DNA of 38,401 nt from an uncultured Lachnospiraceae bacterium (GTDB lineage: Bacteria; Bacillota; Clostridia; Lachnospirales; Lachnospiraceae): NCBI GenBank assembly GCA_947625205.1, contig CANQNN010000025.1, positions 1-38,401 on the forward strand, given 5' to 3'. This document shows, in pieces, positions 26,179 to 35,169 of this stretch. Position numbers and translations under genes: made by a program. The notes under the pieces were generated by a model that was not told where the DNA came from, did no database searches, and saw only the letters and a list, made by a program, of their open reading frames with translations. Each line of letters begins with the position of its first letter. The first letter of the stretch is position 1.

Positions 26179-27378
26179 TTATGCGTTCACAAGGCGCACC
26201 GTCTCTCTTGCGATCGCAAGCTCTTCATTGGTGGGAACCACCATTGTCACCACCTTCGCATCCGCATCGGACAGAATCACTTCCTCGCCCCATTTTTTAT
26301 TCTTCTCCGGATCGATATTTGTACCCAGATAACCCAGATATTCTCCGATCGCCGCTCTCACCGCCGCATCGTTCTCGCCAACGCCCGCGGTAAACGCTAT
26401 CACATCCACGCCGTTCATGGCGGCGGTATATGCGCCGATATACTTGGCTACGCGGTATGCATAGGTATCCAGCGCCGTCCGCGCCGCATCGTTCCCCTGC
26501 GCCGCAGCCGAGGACAAATCGCGGAAATCGCTGGAAACACCGTCAGACAGTCCGAGCACGCCGGACTTCTTATTACAAATCTCTATGACCTGATCGGCGC
26601 TGATATTCTCTTTCTGTGCAATAAAAGTAATGATCGCCGGGTCCAGATCTCCCGAACGGGTGCCCATGATCAATCCCTCAAGCGGCGTAAGGCCCATAGA
26701 CGTGTCCACAGACTCACCGTATTTGACAGCGGAAACGGAAGCTCCGTTACCGAGATGGCACACGATGATCTTCAGGTCTTTTCTGTCCTTACCAAGAATC
26801 TGCGCGGCGCGTTTGGACACAAAATCATGGCTGGTGCCATGAAAACCGTAACGGCGCACTTTATGATCTTTATAATAGGACAGCGGGAGTCCGTACAGAT
26901 ATGCCTTCTTAGGCATCGTCTGGTGAAAGGCCGTATCAAACACACCCACCATCGGCACATTCGGCATGATCTTCCGGCATGAATTGATACCTGTCAGATT
27001 CGCCGGATTGTGAAGCGGCGCCAGATCGTTGCATTCTTCGATCGCCTTTATCACTTCGTCATTCAGCACGACCGAAGTGGCAAATTTCTCGCCGCCGTGC
27101 ACAATACGGTGTCCCACCGCATCGATCTCATCTAACGACTTGATCACGCCTGTCTGCGGATCCGTCAGCTTCTCAATGACGAGCCTGACTGCCGCCGTGT
27201 GGTCCGGCATGGGCGACTCCGTCCTGATCTTCTCACCGCCTTCAGGCTGGTGGATGATAGCGCTGCCATCGATCCCGATTCTTTCGCACAAACCCTTTGC
27301 CAGCACTTCTTCCGATTCGCTGTTGATCAGCTGGTATTTTAAAGAAGAAGAACCGCAGTTGATAACCAATATATTCAT
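26179..27378 (-). CDS. ackA: Acetate kinase
   Basis: Complete 399-residue acetate kinase, making ATP and acetate from acetyl phosphate in the final step of fermentative energy gain. Motifs: the N-terminal VINCGSSSLKYQLI, GHRIVHGGEKF, the catalytic region GVFDTAFHQTMP, YGFHGTSHDFVSKRAA, CHLGNGASVSAVKYGESVDTSMG, TRSGDLDP, and FTAGVGENDAAVRAAI near the C-terminus. GGAGG six bases before the ATG gives an excellent ribosome site. The usual partner pta (phosphotransacetylase) is not next to it here. It lies 21 bp downstream of proS. Confidence 0.97.
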   Translation of the reverse strand: MNILVINCGSSSLKYQLINSESEEVLAKGLCERIGIDGSAIIHQPEGGEKIRTESPMPDHTAAVRLVIEKLTDPQTGVIKSLDEIDAVGHRIVHGGEKFATSVVLNDEVIKAIEECNDLAPLHNPANLTGINSCRKIMPNVPMVGVFDTAFHQTMPKKAYLYGLPLSYYKDHKVRRYGFHGTSHDFVSKRAAQILGKDRKDLKIIVCHLGNGASVSAVKYGESVDTSMGLTPLEGLIMGTRSGDLDPAIITFIAQKENISADQVIEICNKKSGVLGLSDGVSSDFRDLSSAAAQGNDAARTALDTYAYRVAKYIGAYTAAMNGVDVIAFTAGVGENDAAVRAAIGEYLGYLGTNIDPEKNKKWGEEVILSDADAKVVTMVVPTNEELAIARETVRLVNA

Positions 27379-27399
27379 GATCGACCTCCCATTTTACAT

Positions 27400-28833
27400 T
27401 TAATAAGCTCTGCCCCAGTATACCATCTTCTTCGCAGGCTTGCCGCAGCAGACGCATGTATCGCCGATATGCTCCTGTTCAAAAGGTATGCAGCGGCTTG
27501 TGACGGCAAGCTTCTCCTTGATCGTATCTTCACACGCCTGATCCCCGCACCACATCGCCTTGACAAAACCGGACTTCTGCGTAAACAGACTACAAAACTC
27601 CTCCATATCCGTTGCGGCGTAAGTGTGCGCATCTCTGTGCGCTCTGGCGCGCTCGAGCATTTCTGTCTGCATCCGCGCAAGGATCTCTCCCGCCTTCGCC
27701 TCCAGCTCATCCAGGGAAACCTCTGTCTTCTCGCCCGTATCACGGCGGCAGATCACACACTTACCCGCCTCGATGTCTTTCGGACCTATCTCCACGCGGA
27801 TCGGTATACCGCGCATCTCCTGTTCAGAGAATTTCCATCCGGGACTCTTATCCGAATCGTCCACTTTGACGCGGTAATCCTTTTTCAGCCTGTTGAGCAG
27901 CTCATACGCCTTATCCAGCACGCCCTCTTTCTTCTGCTGGATCGGAATGATCATGATCTGTGTGGGCGCGATCTTCGGCGGAAGCACCAAACCGGAGTTG
28001 TCGCCGTGTACCATGATCACGGCACCGATCAGGCGGGTCGTGGAGCCCCATGACGTCTGATGCACATATTTCAGAGTATTGTCCTTATCCGTATACTGAA
28101 TACCGAACGCCTTCGCAAATCCATCGCCGAAGTTGTGGCTTGTGGCGGACTGCAGCGCCTTGCCGTCATGCATTAAAGCCTCAACGGTATAAGTGGCCTC
28201 CGCCCCCGCAAATTTCTCCTTATCGGTCTTGCGTCCCTTGATCACGGGAATCGCCAGCACCTGTTCGCAGAAATCCGCGTACACGTTGAGCATCTGTATC
28301 GTCCTCTCCTCGGCCTCCTCGGCAGTCGCGTGGGCGGTGTGCCCCTCCTGCCATAAGAATTCACGGCTCCTTAAGAAAGGCCTCGTCTCTTTCTCCCAGC
28401 GCACCACGGAACACCACTGGTTGCACACCTGCGGCAGATCGCGGTAGGATTGCACCACATTCTTATAATAATCACAGAAAAGAGTCTCCGAAGTAGGTCT
28501 GACACAGAGTCTCTCCTGTAAGGGCTGCAGACCGCCGTGCGTCACCCACGCCACCTCGGGCGCGAATCCTTCCACATGCTCTTTCTCCTTATTTAAAAGA
28601 CTCTCGGGTATAAACATTGGCAGATATACATTCTGCACGCCCGTCTCCTTAAACATCGCGTCCATCTGCTGCCGAATCAGTTCCCAGATCGCATAACCCG
28701 CGGGTTTAAATACCATACAGCCCTTAACGCTTGTATAGTCCAGCAGCTCCGCTTTTTTCACCACATCCGTGTACCACTGCGCAAAATCGTCTTCCATAGA
28801 CGTGATCGCTTCCACTAATTTTTTGTCAGCCAT
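27400..28833 (-). CDS. proS: Prolyl-tRNA synthetase (archaeal/eukaryal-type)
   Basis: Class II aminoacyl-tRNA synthetase, 477 residues, of the short type without the editing insertion found in E. coli ProRS. Class II motif 1 lies around [21 protein letters not shown]. Motif 2 is [30 protein letters not shown] and motif 3 is [21 protein letters not shown]. The anticodon-binding domain follows (about 290-390). The C-terminal zinc-binding-like domain has CGDQACE and [19 protein letters not shown], ending in Tyr as is typical for this type. GGAAGAGAAG precedes the ATG. It lies 36 bp after the polymerase-like gene, in the same orientation. Confidence 0.97.
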   Translation of the reverse strand: MADKKLVEAITSMEDDFAQWYTDVVKKAELLDYTSVKGCMVFKPAGYAIWELIRQQMDAMFKETGVQNVYLPMFIPESLLNKEKEHVEGFAPEVAWVTHGGLQPLQERLCVRPTSETLFCDYYKNVVQSYRDLPQVCNQWCSVVRWEKETRPFLRSREFLWQEGHTAHATAEEAEERTIQMLNVYADFCEQVLAIPVIKGRKTDKEKFAGAEATYTVEALMHDGKALQSATSHNFGDGFAKAFGIQYTDKDNTLKYVHQTSWGSTTRLIGAVIMVHGDNSGLVLPPKIAPTQIMIIPIQQKKEGVLDKAYELLNRLKKDYRVKVDDSDKSPGWKFSEQEMRGIPIRVEIGPKDIEAGKCVICRRDTGEKTEVSLDELEAKAGEILARMQTEMLERARAHRDAHTYAATDMEEFCSLFTQKSGFVKAMWCGDQACEDTIKEKLAVTSRCIPFEQEHIGDTCVCCGKPAKKMVYWGRAY

Positions 28834-28869
28834 CTCTTCTCTTCCTTTCCTTGCGTATTCCTATTCATT

Positions 28870-30486
28870 CTAGCCGTTTGGCGGTGTTTCGTCAACTGCC
28901 TGGCGCAGAATATACTCGCCCGTACCCATGAGCATGAAGACATAAGGCGTGCAAAGCACCTGCTGGTAACAGAAGAAATTGTACAGCATATAAGACACAC
29001 AGGATGCCGTGATTCCCACCAGCAGTAAATTCAGTCGGTATTTACGGAAAAATCTCCGTATTGCCGTCACATAGATGCCCATATAAGCTATCGTTCCCAG
29101 GATCCCCACGTTGATAAGGCTTGTCATCCATTCGTTATGCGCGTTGGTCAGCTGCATGGAACCCCAGTACAGATCCTGCTGCGCACTGTATCTGGCCACC
29201 ACATAACTGTGAAAACAGTCCGGTCCGACTCCAAAGAGCTTATGCACCGTATCCGCCTCAAGGAACATCTTTACACTGAAGCTCCATATGATGCCCCGGC
29301 TGTTGCCCCATTGTGATCCCCAGTTAAAATAAGGTATATTCATGAGCTTTCCGGACACTGCTTCCGGCAAAGCCCCCTTCTCCTGTAAGATGATGACGCA
29401 CACCAGACCGACCGCCGCAACAATGGCCGATACGGGAACGATCAGCCGCAGCCGTCCCATCAGAGCCTCCGGGTAACGACAGCCGCGAAATGCCATAATA
29501 TTCATCAGGACCGTAACCGCAAGACACAGGATAAGAAGCGCCCAGGTAACTTGGGAAGTCCACATCAAGCGTGTTACAAAGTCCGGTTCAAAAGCCGGAT
29601 TCGGATGGAGCTGCATAAGAAAATACATCAGTTTACCCGATGCAAATAAAACCGTGAGCATGGTCATAAATCTGCACATCAATTTCAGGCTGTGTGATGA
29701 CACTGTAAAGAAGACAATGATCATTCCGGCCAGTGCAAAATAGGCGCTGTCGCTGTTCTGCGTCACCAGCGTACAAAACCCTGACAGCATCATGCATCCG
29801 CCCGCAACTCTCCACACCGCGCCGTCCGCATACAGGAAAGAACCTATGCCGACAGGCAGTGTCACCGCCAGAAAACTTCCATACCACGATGACTGTCCCA
29901 GCGTAGACAGAAACTGCGTCTCCTGATAATAAGTAAGCCCGTCATAGAATCCGAGCGGATCGATCAGCAGCCGGTTTAAGATCCCCAGAATATACACAGC
30001 GCACGCCGTCATGCACATAACCGGAAGCATGATGCGGTAATATTTTCCGAATCGGGACAGGAAAAAATAAAGAAGTACAAAACCGGCTTGCGACATAAGC
30101 CCCATATTCCAGCCCGGAAATCCCCATAGGGCATCCTTGTAAAACCCGCCGGCAACCACAGATATTCCCGACAGGATCAGATATGCCAGCACGAAACCGT
30201 CCGTGAGGGAAATAGGGAATCTGCGGTGTTCTTTCAGGAAAAAGAAGGCATACGGTATCAGCACGGCAAACAAAGCCGCACTCCCCGTCAACATGATATT
30301 TCTGTATGCGATAAACTTATCCTCGCCGATCCTGTAGTATCCGTTGCTCACATAGAAAGCCAGCGCTACGCACAGTGCCACCGCCAGCACAGCTGTAAGA
30401 TACTGCATAAAACATTCCGTTATCTTAAATCCGGTTTCTGTCCGGTATTGCCTTCTATCTTCTCTGCCGGCGGTCTTATCATTCAT
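28870..30486 (-). CDS. O-antigen ligase/Wzy-like polytopic membrane protein (copy 2)
   Basis: A 538-residue protein with about 12 predicted membrane helices. The large C-terminal loop holds NSRGIIWSFSVKMFLEAD, KLFGVGPDCFHSYV and LTNAHNEWMTSLINVG, motifs of the O-antigen ligase/polymerase (Wzy_C, RfaL-like) superfamily. Such enzymes join lipid-linked glycans; the acceptor in this Gram-positive is unknown. It is a diverged tandem paralogue of the upstream gene, sharing KDALWG.PGW.MG, the STLG..W region, VHK..G.GPDCF, LTNAHNEW and the QQVL.TP.VF.MMG-like end. Its start overlaps the upstream stop by eight bases, so the two are translationally coupled. No glycosyltransferases lie nearby. Confidence 0.82.
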   Translation of the reverse strand: MNDKTAGREDRRQYRTETGFKITECFMQYLTAVLAVALCVALAFYVSNGYYRIGEDKFIAYRNIMLTGSAALFAVLIPYAFFFLKEHRRFPISLTDGFVLAYLILSGISVVAGGFYKDALWGFPGWNMGLMSQAGFVLLYFFLSRFGKYYRIMLPVMCMTACAVYILGILNRLLIDPLGFYDGLTYYQETQFLSTLGQSSWYGSFLAVTLPVGIGSFLYADGAVWRVAGGCMMLSGFCTLVTQNSDSAYFALAGMIIVFFTVSSHSLKLMCRFMTMLTVLFASGKLMYFLMQLHPNPAFEPDFVTRLMWTSQVTWALLILCLAVTVLMNIMAFRGCRYPEALMGRLRLIVPVSAIVAAVGLVCVIILQEKGALPEAVSGKLMNIPYFNWGSQWGNSRGIIWSFSVKMFLEADTVHKLFGVGPDCFHSYVVARYSAQQDLYWGSMQLTNAHNEWMTSLINVGILGTIAYMGIYVTAIRRFFRKYRLNLLLVGITASCVSYMLYNFFCYQQVLCTPYVFMLMGTGEYILRQAVDETPPNG

Positions 30487-32152
30487 ACGAAGCTCCTTTT
30501 GCCGTATTCTGCCCGGCCATACTCCGGCACAGGCGTTCCCCGATACCCATCATTATGAAAACAAATGGCGTATTCAGTACCTGTTGAAAACTGACCATGT
30601 TATGTACCGTATACGCCAGGATACTCATTGCACAAACATACAGGACCGGCTGTCCGGAAGCGCCCCGTAAGCACCGCACAAAAACCGCCGCAAACATCGC
30701 CGCATAACACACAAACCCCAGCATACCCGTGTTGACCAGAAGCGTTAGCCACTCGTTATGCGCATTGGTCAGCCTCTGGCCGGGGAACTGTTCTGCCAGC
30801 CTGTCCGCTGTCTCCGGTATATCATATACATAATCGGCGAAGCAATCCGGTCCGATACCAAGCGTTTTATGTACGCTGTCCATTTTCATATATGCGCTGA
30901 TACCGCAGTTATACGCCGTGCCTCTTCCGTTGCCCCACGCCTCATCGAAAACCGTATAATAAACGCCGTTTTCCGCAGCCGGAGCTTCCCCGGCATGCAG
31001 CGCATCCTTCGCTGCTCCCATAACCGGCACGCTAAGAGAGCCCAGCACAATAACAACGGCTATCATTCTTCCCCGCCGCCCGTATGCGCCCTCATCTCCC
31101 GGATTTCCTGTATGTAAGTATCCGCTGCGCCCTGCCAATCTTAAGAGCACATAGACCGCTGCCACCGCTCCGAGTATCCACCATGCCGTACTGCCCTCTG
31201 TCAGCTTCCCCGCAATGCGGAAGATGCGATCCGTCCCATCCGCCGAATAATTGAACCGTAAAAAAGGCAGCGCGCACATCCATCTCCCAAGCAGACATCC
31301 CAGAACAAACAGCATACACAGTTCCAAGAACCTGTATATACGTCTGTTCCCCAGCGACAGCGCCAGCAATGCCGCCGCCAGTACGCCGAACACAAGATAA
31401 GCGCTGCTGCTCCCCTGCGTCACGCCTGACAGCATCGCCACGATACAATATACCGCCGACAATATTCTGACCCACATTTTATCGCTGATCCAATACAATG
31501 TCATGCCGGCGGAAGCCGCCACCGACCAGTAACCGCTGAACCAGTTGATGTTGCCGAGGGTGGAAATAAACGTCTCTGTGCTCCCCTCCATCACGATTGG
31601 ATAGACGGAATACCGGTTGCATATACCAAGCAAAAAAACGGCCGCCGAAGCCGTAAGCCACATGCCGATCCACCCTGTACTGCAATGATAATACCGTGAA
31701 AAGGCAAAATATATAAATACAAAAATCACCTGTGTCACCACGCCCATATGCCATCCCTGGACACCCCACAAAGCATCCTCCTTGTACGCGCTGCACAGAT
31801 AGGACAGCAGCACCGCGACAAAATAGCCATAGGCGCACCAGTCTGTGACCGTCATGCTGCGGTATGTCTTTACCAGCCATTCTCTGTCCCGACGCACAAT
31901 GAATGACAATACAACAGCCACCGCCAGTACAGCCATTGTAACCAGACTGACCCTGCAAAAAAACCGGTATTTAACTTCCCCGATATGGGTATAACCTCCC
32001 GGCGCATAAAGCGGATATATCACGGTCAGCACAATAAAATACGCCATGAGGATGCCCTGGCAGACACTCAGCAATTCCCGGTCTTTTTCTCTGCGTTCTG
32101 ATCTCTTCTCACCCAACGTCCGATATCCCATTTCCAATGTCATATATGGCAT
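30479..32152 (-). CDS. O-antigen ligase/Wzy-like polytopic membrane protein (copy 1)
   Basis: A 557-residue paralogue of the following gene, with about 12 membrane helices and the same landmarks: KEDALWGVQGWHMG, FISTLGNINWFSGYW, NGRGTAYNCGISAYMKMDSVHKTLGIGPDCF, RLTNAHNEWLTLLVNTG and SFQQVLNTPFVFIMMGIGERL. It contains a longer loop (about 345-395), including a basic stretch after GRSGYLHTGNPGDEG. Membership of the O-antigen ligase superfamily is inferred from the topology and the NAHNEW loop. The start is uncertain: ATGs at 32152, 32143 and 32131 are all in frame and none has a clear ribosome site. It lies 17 bp downstream of the AI-2E-family permease gene. Confidence 0.8.
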   Translation of the reverse strand: MPYMTLEMGYRTLGEKRSERREKDRELLSVCQGILMAYFIVLTVIYPLYAPGGYTHIGEVKYRFFCRVSLVTMAVLAVAVVLSFIVRRDREWLVKTYRSMTVTDWCAYGYFVAVLLSYLCSAYKEDALWGVQGWHMGVVTQVIFVFIYFAFSRYYHCSTGWIGMWLTASAAVFLLGICNRYSVYPIVMEGSTETFISTLGNINWFSGYWSVAASAGMTLYWISDKMWVRILSAVYCIVAMLSGVTQGSSSAYLVFGVLAAALLALSLGNRRIYRFLELCMLFVLGCLLGRWMCALPFLRFNYSADGTDRIFRIAGKLTEGSTAWWILGAVAAVYVLLRLAGRSGYLHTGNPGDEGAYGRRGRMIAVVIVLGSLSVPVMGAAKDALHAGEAPAAENGVYYTVFDEAWGNGRGTAYNCGISAYMKMDSVHKTLGIGPDCFADYVYDIPETADRLAEQFPGQRLTNAHNEWLTLLVNTGMLGFVCYAAMFAAVFVRCLRGASGQPVLYVCAMSILAYTVHNMVSFQQVLNTPFVFIMMGIGERLCRSMAGQNTAKGASYE

Positions 32153-32169
32153 GACTTTTTCTTACTGAG

Positions 32170-33252
32170 TCAATCATAATCCAAGGATTCTTTTTCGTCA
32201 AATTCCACGCCGCCTCCATCCGCGACCTTATATATCGCCATAATGGCAATCAGAGCCAGCGGCCCCTTGATGATACCGCCGACCCCAAACAGCTTCACTC
32301 CCGCATAGATCGCAAGCAGCATGTAAACCGGTGCGATGCCGATGCGCTTACCGATCAGCTTAGGCTCCAGCAGCTCTCTCGTCACAATACAGACAACATA
32401 CAGGATAAGGCATACCGCCATGCGCATATACTGCCCGTTCAGCAGTTGCCAGACGGACAGCGGCACCAGCACGACCCCTGTGCCTATAAAGGGTAATACA
32501 TCCAGAACACCCGCCAGAATACCGAACGCGGCCCCGCCATAGATCCCCGCCACGGACAGCCCGGCGCTGCACAACACGCTGATGACCAACATTAACACCC
32601 CCTGCGCCTTTATAAATGTGATGACATAAGACAGAATCCCCTCCACCGCCGCCCACACCAGATGTAGTTCCTTAGTCTTTTTCAGCGTGTCCACGATATC
32701 TACATATTCTTTTTCCAGCAAAACGGCTGCAATACATGTAATGGCGAGAAATCCAAAGGCAGAAAACAGACTCTTGAAACAGCTGTAGGACGAGGCCAGA
32801 AGCTTCGGCATCACCTGAACCTGAACGTTATCCATAGCTGCCGTTACCCTGTCCTCCACAAACGCCTCTATCCTGCCGCTGTTCCAGCCAAATCTGCCGT
32901 CCAGCCCGCAGCACCATTGATGGAAAACAGTCTGGAACTGTCGGCCCGCCTGTGTACAGAACGCCGGCAGTTCTTCCAGCTGCCGGCATCCCAGCATAAA
33001 AATAAGCCACAATATTCCCATCATAATAAAAATAATGGGAAGAATCATGCCCGCCGCAAGAAATTTCTTCCTGACCGGCACATACTTCTGCATACGCTGT
33101 AAAAGCGGATAGCACAGCGTGATCAGCAGAAAGGCAAGAATAAACGGCGAGACAAGCATAAACAGATACCGGAAGAAAAACCAGACGCCGGCACATATCA
33201 GACATATCCGGATCAGCTTACTGTTTCGCCACGTTCCTATTTCCATAACCAT
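32170..33252 (-). CDS. AI-2E-family transporter / YtvI-like permease
   Basis: A 360-residue membrane protein of the AI-2E exporter family (PF01594 type, which includes sporulation protein YtvI). Two N-terminal helices, a helix pair around 70-90, a soluble region (about 95-160), then a cluster of C-terminal helices with VLDVLPFIGTGVVLVPLSVWQLL, ELLEPKLIGKRIGIAPVYMLLAIYAG and GVGGIIKGPLALI. The last segments are the family signature. The substrate is unknown. The ATG at 33252 directly follows the T run of a terminator hairpin and has no ribosome site. Met3 (33246) is an alternative, with the same problem. It probably forms a transcription unit with the two polymerase-like genes. Confidence 0.85.
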   Translation of the reverse strand: MVMEIGTWRNSKLIRICLICAGVWFFFRYLFMLVSPFILAFLLITLCYPLLQRMQKYVPVRKKFLAAGMILPIIFIMMGILWLIFMLGCRQLEELPAFCTQAGRQFQTVFHQWCCGLDGRFGWNSGRIEAFVEDRVTAAMDNVQVQVMPKLLASSYSCFKSLFSAFGFLAITCIAAVLLEKEYVDIVDTLKKTKELHLVWAAVEGILSYVITFIKAQGVLMLVISVLCSAGLSVAGIYGGAAFGILAGVLDVLPFIGTGVVLVPLSVWQLLNGQYMRMAVCLILYVVCIVTRELLEPKLIGKRIGIAPVYMLLAIYAGVKLFGVGGIIKGPLALIAIMAIYKVADGGGVEFDEKESLDYD

Positions 33253-33283
33253 AAAAAGAAGCAGAACCTTACTTCTGCTTCTT
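33253..33283 (-). terminator. Rho-independent terminator abutting the next start codon
   Basis: On the minus strand an 11-bp stem AAGAAGCAGAA / TTCTGCTTCTT with loop GTAAGG runs into five Ts (two of them in the stem base). The next three bases are the ATG of the AI-2E-family gene. It ends the gpx-to-pseudouridine-synthase transcript, 39 bp after its last stop. Confidence 0.75.
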
Positions 33284-33321
33284 ATCCCTCACACATCATT
33301 CTCTGTTCTATTATGTGGATT

Positions 33322-34149
33322 TTACCGTCCGTTATGCGGCGAATGCTCTGCATAATTCTGCCAGTATTCTACTTGAAATATTTTGTTTTCCGGCCGGATC
33401 TCAAATGTCAGCCTTCTCCCGGTTTGGGGATGCGTAAATACAAGCTTATATGCGCACAGGCCGATCTCTCTGACATGCATATGCCCGGATATCAGCGCCG
33501 CCGTCGCATCAGCATATTTGCGGTCGCCGATAAGACTCATCCCCGCATTGCTCATCTGTACGCGGATCTGATGATGTCTGCCCGTGTGCAGCCGTATCAT
33601 GGCAACGGCGATCTGCGGCGGAGCTTCCTCCCCTTCCTGATGCACTGTGCCGTCATGCGCCGCCCCGTCATGCGTCGTTCCGTCATGCACTGTGCCGTCA
33701 CACAATATATCTGGACGACAAGGCATGTTTGCTACGATCTTATAATCCAATACGGCTTTTTGGGCACCTTTTACCTCCGGCGGCACGATGCGGGTAGTGT
33801 TCGTCCTGCCGTCCTTATACAGATAATCCGTCAGTGTGCCCTCAGAGGCAAATCCCCGTCCGCACACCACAGCATAATAATATTTCTCAAAGCCGTTTCC
33901 CGTGATCTGCCTGCCCAACGCTGCTGCCGCCCGCTTATTCTTAGCAAATACGACTATGCCCTCCACGGGCTGGTCAAGCCGATGCACTACCCCGACATAC
34001 ACAGCGGCGCCTGTCTTTTGGGCCAGATAATTAGCGATCTCGCTCACCATATCCGCCTGTCCGACTCTGGCGGTCTGCGTCGCTATCCCGGCGGGTTTAT
34101 GGCATATGATAATGTCATTGTCTTCATAGATGATTCTGTCTTTGATCAT
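33322..34149 (-). CDS. RluA-family RNA pseudouridine synthase
   Basis: A 275-residue pseudouridylate synthase. Motif I/II is VVHRLDQPVEGIVVFAKN, with the catalytic Asp in HRLD. FEKYYYAVVCG, LHTGRHHQIRVQMSNAGMSLIGDRKY and CAYKLVFTHPQTG follow, all typical of the RluA family. There is no N-terminal S4 domain, so it is a short form. Target uridine unknown. An unusual Asp-Gly-x-x-His repeat sits mid-protein between VANMPCRPDILC and HQEGEE, in a surface loop position where homologues have a short connector. Its ATG overlaps the ohrR stop by four bases (ATGA), so it is the last gene of the peroxide operon. Confidence 0.9.
   Translation of the reverse strand: MIKDRIIYEDNDIIICHKPAGIATQTARVGQADMVSEIANYLAQKTGAAVYVGVVHRLDQPVEGIVVFAKNKRAAAALGRQITGNGFEKYYYAVVCGRGFASEGTLTDYLYKDGRTNTTRIVPPEVKGAQKAVLDYKIVANMPCRPDILCDGTVHDGTTHDGAAHDGTVHQEGEEAPPQIAVAMIRLHTGRHHQIRVQMSNAGMSLIGDRKYADATAALISGHMHVREIGLCAYKLVFTHPQTGRRLTFEIRPENKIFQVEYWQNYAEHSPHNGR
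33641..33700. repeat. Four 15-bp tandem repeats inside the pseudouridine synthase gene
   Basis: Units at 33641, 33656, 33671 and 33686, each ending CCGTCA. The first and fourth are identical (TGCACTGTGCCGTCA); the middle two differ at several bases. On the coding strand they give four DG[TA][VTA]H units, a His/Asp-rich insert that keeps frame. Confidence 0.85.
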
Positions 34150-34688
34150 AATGTTTTCTTCGCGTCGCTTGTTTCCCCGCTTATCTCCACAGACCTACGG
34201 CCCCGCGCTTTCAGCGCTCTATCGTCTGCTCCGCAGGCCATGACCGAATCGTTTTCGCCCAGCTTACCGAGCAGCTCATAGAGGATCCTGTAGAGGACCT
34301 GCGCTTTTTCCGGTTCCAAATCCACACAGGCGGCGAGGCGCTGCGGTACAGAGAGCGCCTTTTCACGCAGGGCAATTCCCGCATCGGTTATGGAAACGAT
34401 CAGGTCTCTCTCATCTTCGGTCGAGCGGCGCCGCGCCACATACCCCTTTTCCTCCAACCGTTTGAGCAAAGGCGTCAACGTGCTGGAATCAAGATACAGG
34501 AATTTGCCGACCTCCTTCACTCGCAGTTCCTTGTGTTCCCACATCACCATCATCGTAATGTACTGCGTGTAGGTCAGATCAAGTTCATCGAGGTACGGTT
34601 TGTACGCTTTCACAATCTCTTTTGCACAGGCATAGAGAGGAAAACATATTTGGTTTTCGAGTTTTAGTGGGTCAAATGGAACCGCCAT
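34146..34688 (-). CDS. ohrR: OhrR-type MarR-family peroxide-sensing repressor with foreign C-terminal tail
   Basis: A 180-residue MarR-family protein of the OhrR group. ENQICFPLYACAKEI places the reactive cysteine at residue 15, as in Bacillus OhrR. YTQYITMMVMWEH and the winged helix LYLDSSTLTPLLKRLEEKGYVARRRSTEDERDLIVSIT are diagnostic. OhrR proteins are normally about 145-150 residues. Here roughly 30 extra residues (from CGADDRALKARGRRS to the end) derive from a dispersed repeat that also occurs at the right edge of the window. AAGGAG precedes the ATG at normal distance. The gene lies 15 bp after the flavodoxin gene; it should repress the gpx operon until its Cys is oxidised by organic hydroperoxide. 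Confidence 0.9.
   Translation of the reverse strand: MAVPFDPLKLENQICFPLYACAKEIVKAYKPYLDELDLTYTQYITMMVMWEHKELRVKEVGKFLYLDSSTLTPLLKRLEEKGYVARRRSTEDERDLIVSITDAGIALREKALSVPQRLAACVDLEPEKAQVLYRILYELLGKLGENDSVMACGADDRALKARGRRSVEISGETSDAKKTL
34158..34246. repeat. Diverged copy of the 118-bp repeat, forming the ohrR 3' end
   Basis: About 89 bp aligning closely with the repeat at 38191-38401: both share CTTCGCGTCGCTT, TTTCCCCGCTTAT, CCCGCGCTTTCAGCGC and TATCGTCTGCTCCGCAG in the same order and spacing, with scattered substitutions and one indel. In the ohrR frame it encodes ADDRALKARGRRS..ISGETSDAK, matching the peptide encoded by the edge copies. Confidence 0.85.
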
Positions 34689-34703
34689 GATTTATGCTTC
34701 TCC

Positions 34704-35111
34704 TTACGATATGATTCCCTTTGCAAAATCAGCGGCTGCCTTTTGGTCGGCCTCATTCGGTCTGCCCTTATGAACCATTGCAAAAGCGCCCCTGCAGGAA
34801 AACTCCTCCTGTGCAACAGGGATTTTCTTCTCCGCAAACAGCTTTTCCACATACTTGCGGGTGGATTTGACGGCGGCGGATGTGCTGAAATTCACGACTT
34901 TACCCACGGACACCTGAATGCCGTTAATAAATTTTTTTACTTCGTCGTCTACATCGAAGGCATACGGGGCGCTGCCGAGGAACAGAATATCCACGTCTTC
35001 GGTCAGCGGTTCCGATACTGTTTTTGCTTCCACACCAACGGCTTTCGCAATCGCCTCCGCAATCTTTTTTGTGTTGCCACCTCTTGAATAGTACCGTACT
35101 GCAAGTTTCAT
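34704..35111 (-). CDS. Flavodoxin family protein
   Basis: A 135-residue flavodoxin-like protein. The N-terminal FMN-phosphate loop YYSRGGNTKKIAEAIA is intact, followed by VDILFLGSAPYAFDVDDEV and a C-terminal region including CRGAFAMVHKGRPNEADQ. ATG 35111 is preferred because GGAGG lies five bases before it; the in-frame ATG at 35123 overlaps that site. It is probably a small electron carrier or reductase acting with the peroxidase encoded upstream in the same operon, for example supplying electrons to recycle it. That functional link is inference from the operon. Confidence 0.88.
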   Translation of the reverse strand: MKLAVRYYSRGGNTKKIAEAIAKAVGVEAKTVSEPLTEDVDILFLGSAPYAFDVDDEVKKFINGIQVSVGKVVNFSTSAAVKSTRKYVEKLFAEKKIPVAQEEFSCRGAFAMVHKGRPNEADQKAAADFAKGIIS

Positions 35112-35169
35112 GCTATCCTCCATTCCCAGCGATATGATCCACTTTTTCCATGTATCGCTGTTTTACATC

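Noticed and set aside
25786..26982. Plus-strand open frame of 398 codons
   Set aside because: Antisense to the small membrane protein gene and ackA; no ribosome site and no motifs.
33641..33700. CRISPR-like or regulatory repeat
   Set aside because: The 15-bp units are in frame within a coding gene and have no spacers.
33313..34281. Plus-strand open frame of 322 codons
   Set aside because: Antisense to the pseudouridine synthase and the end of ohrR; the visible repeats are the mirror of the DGxxH insert.
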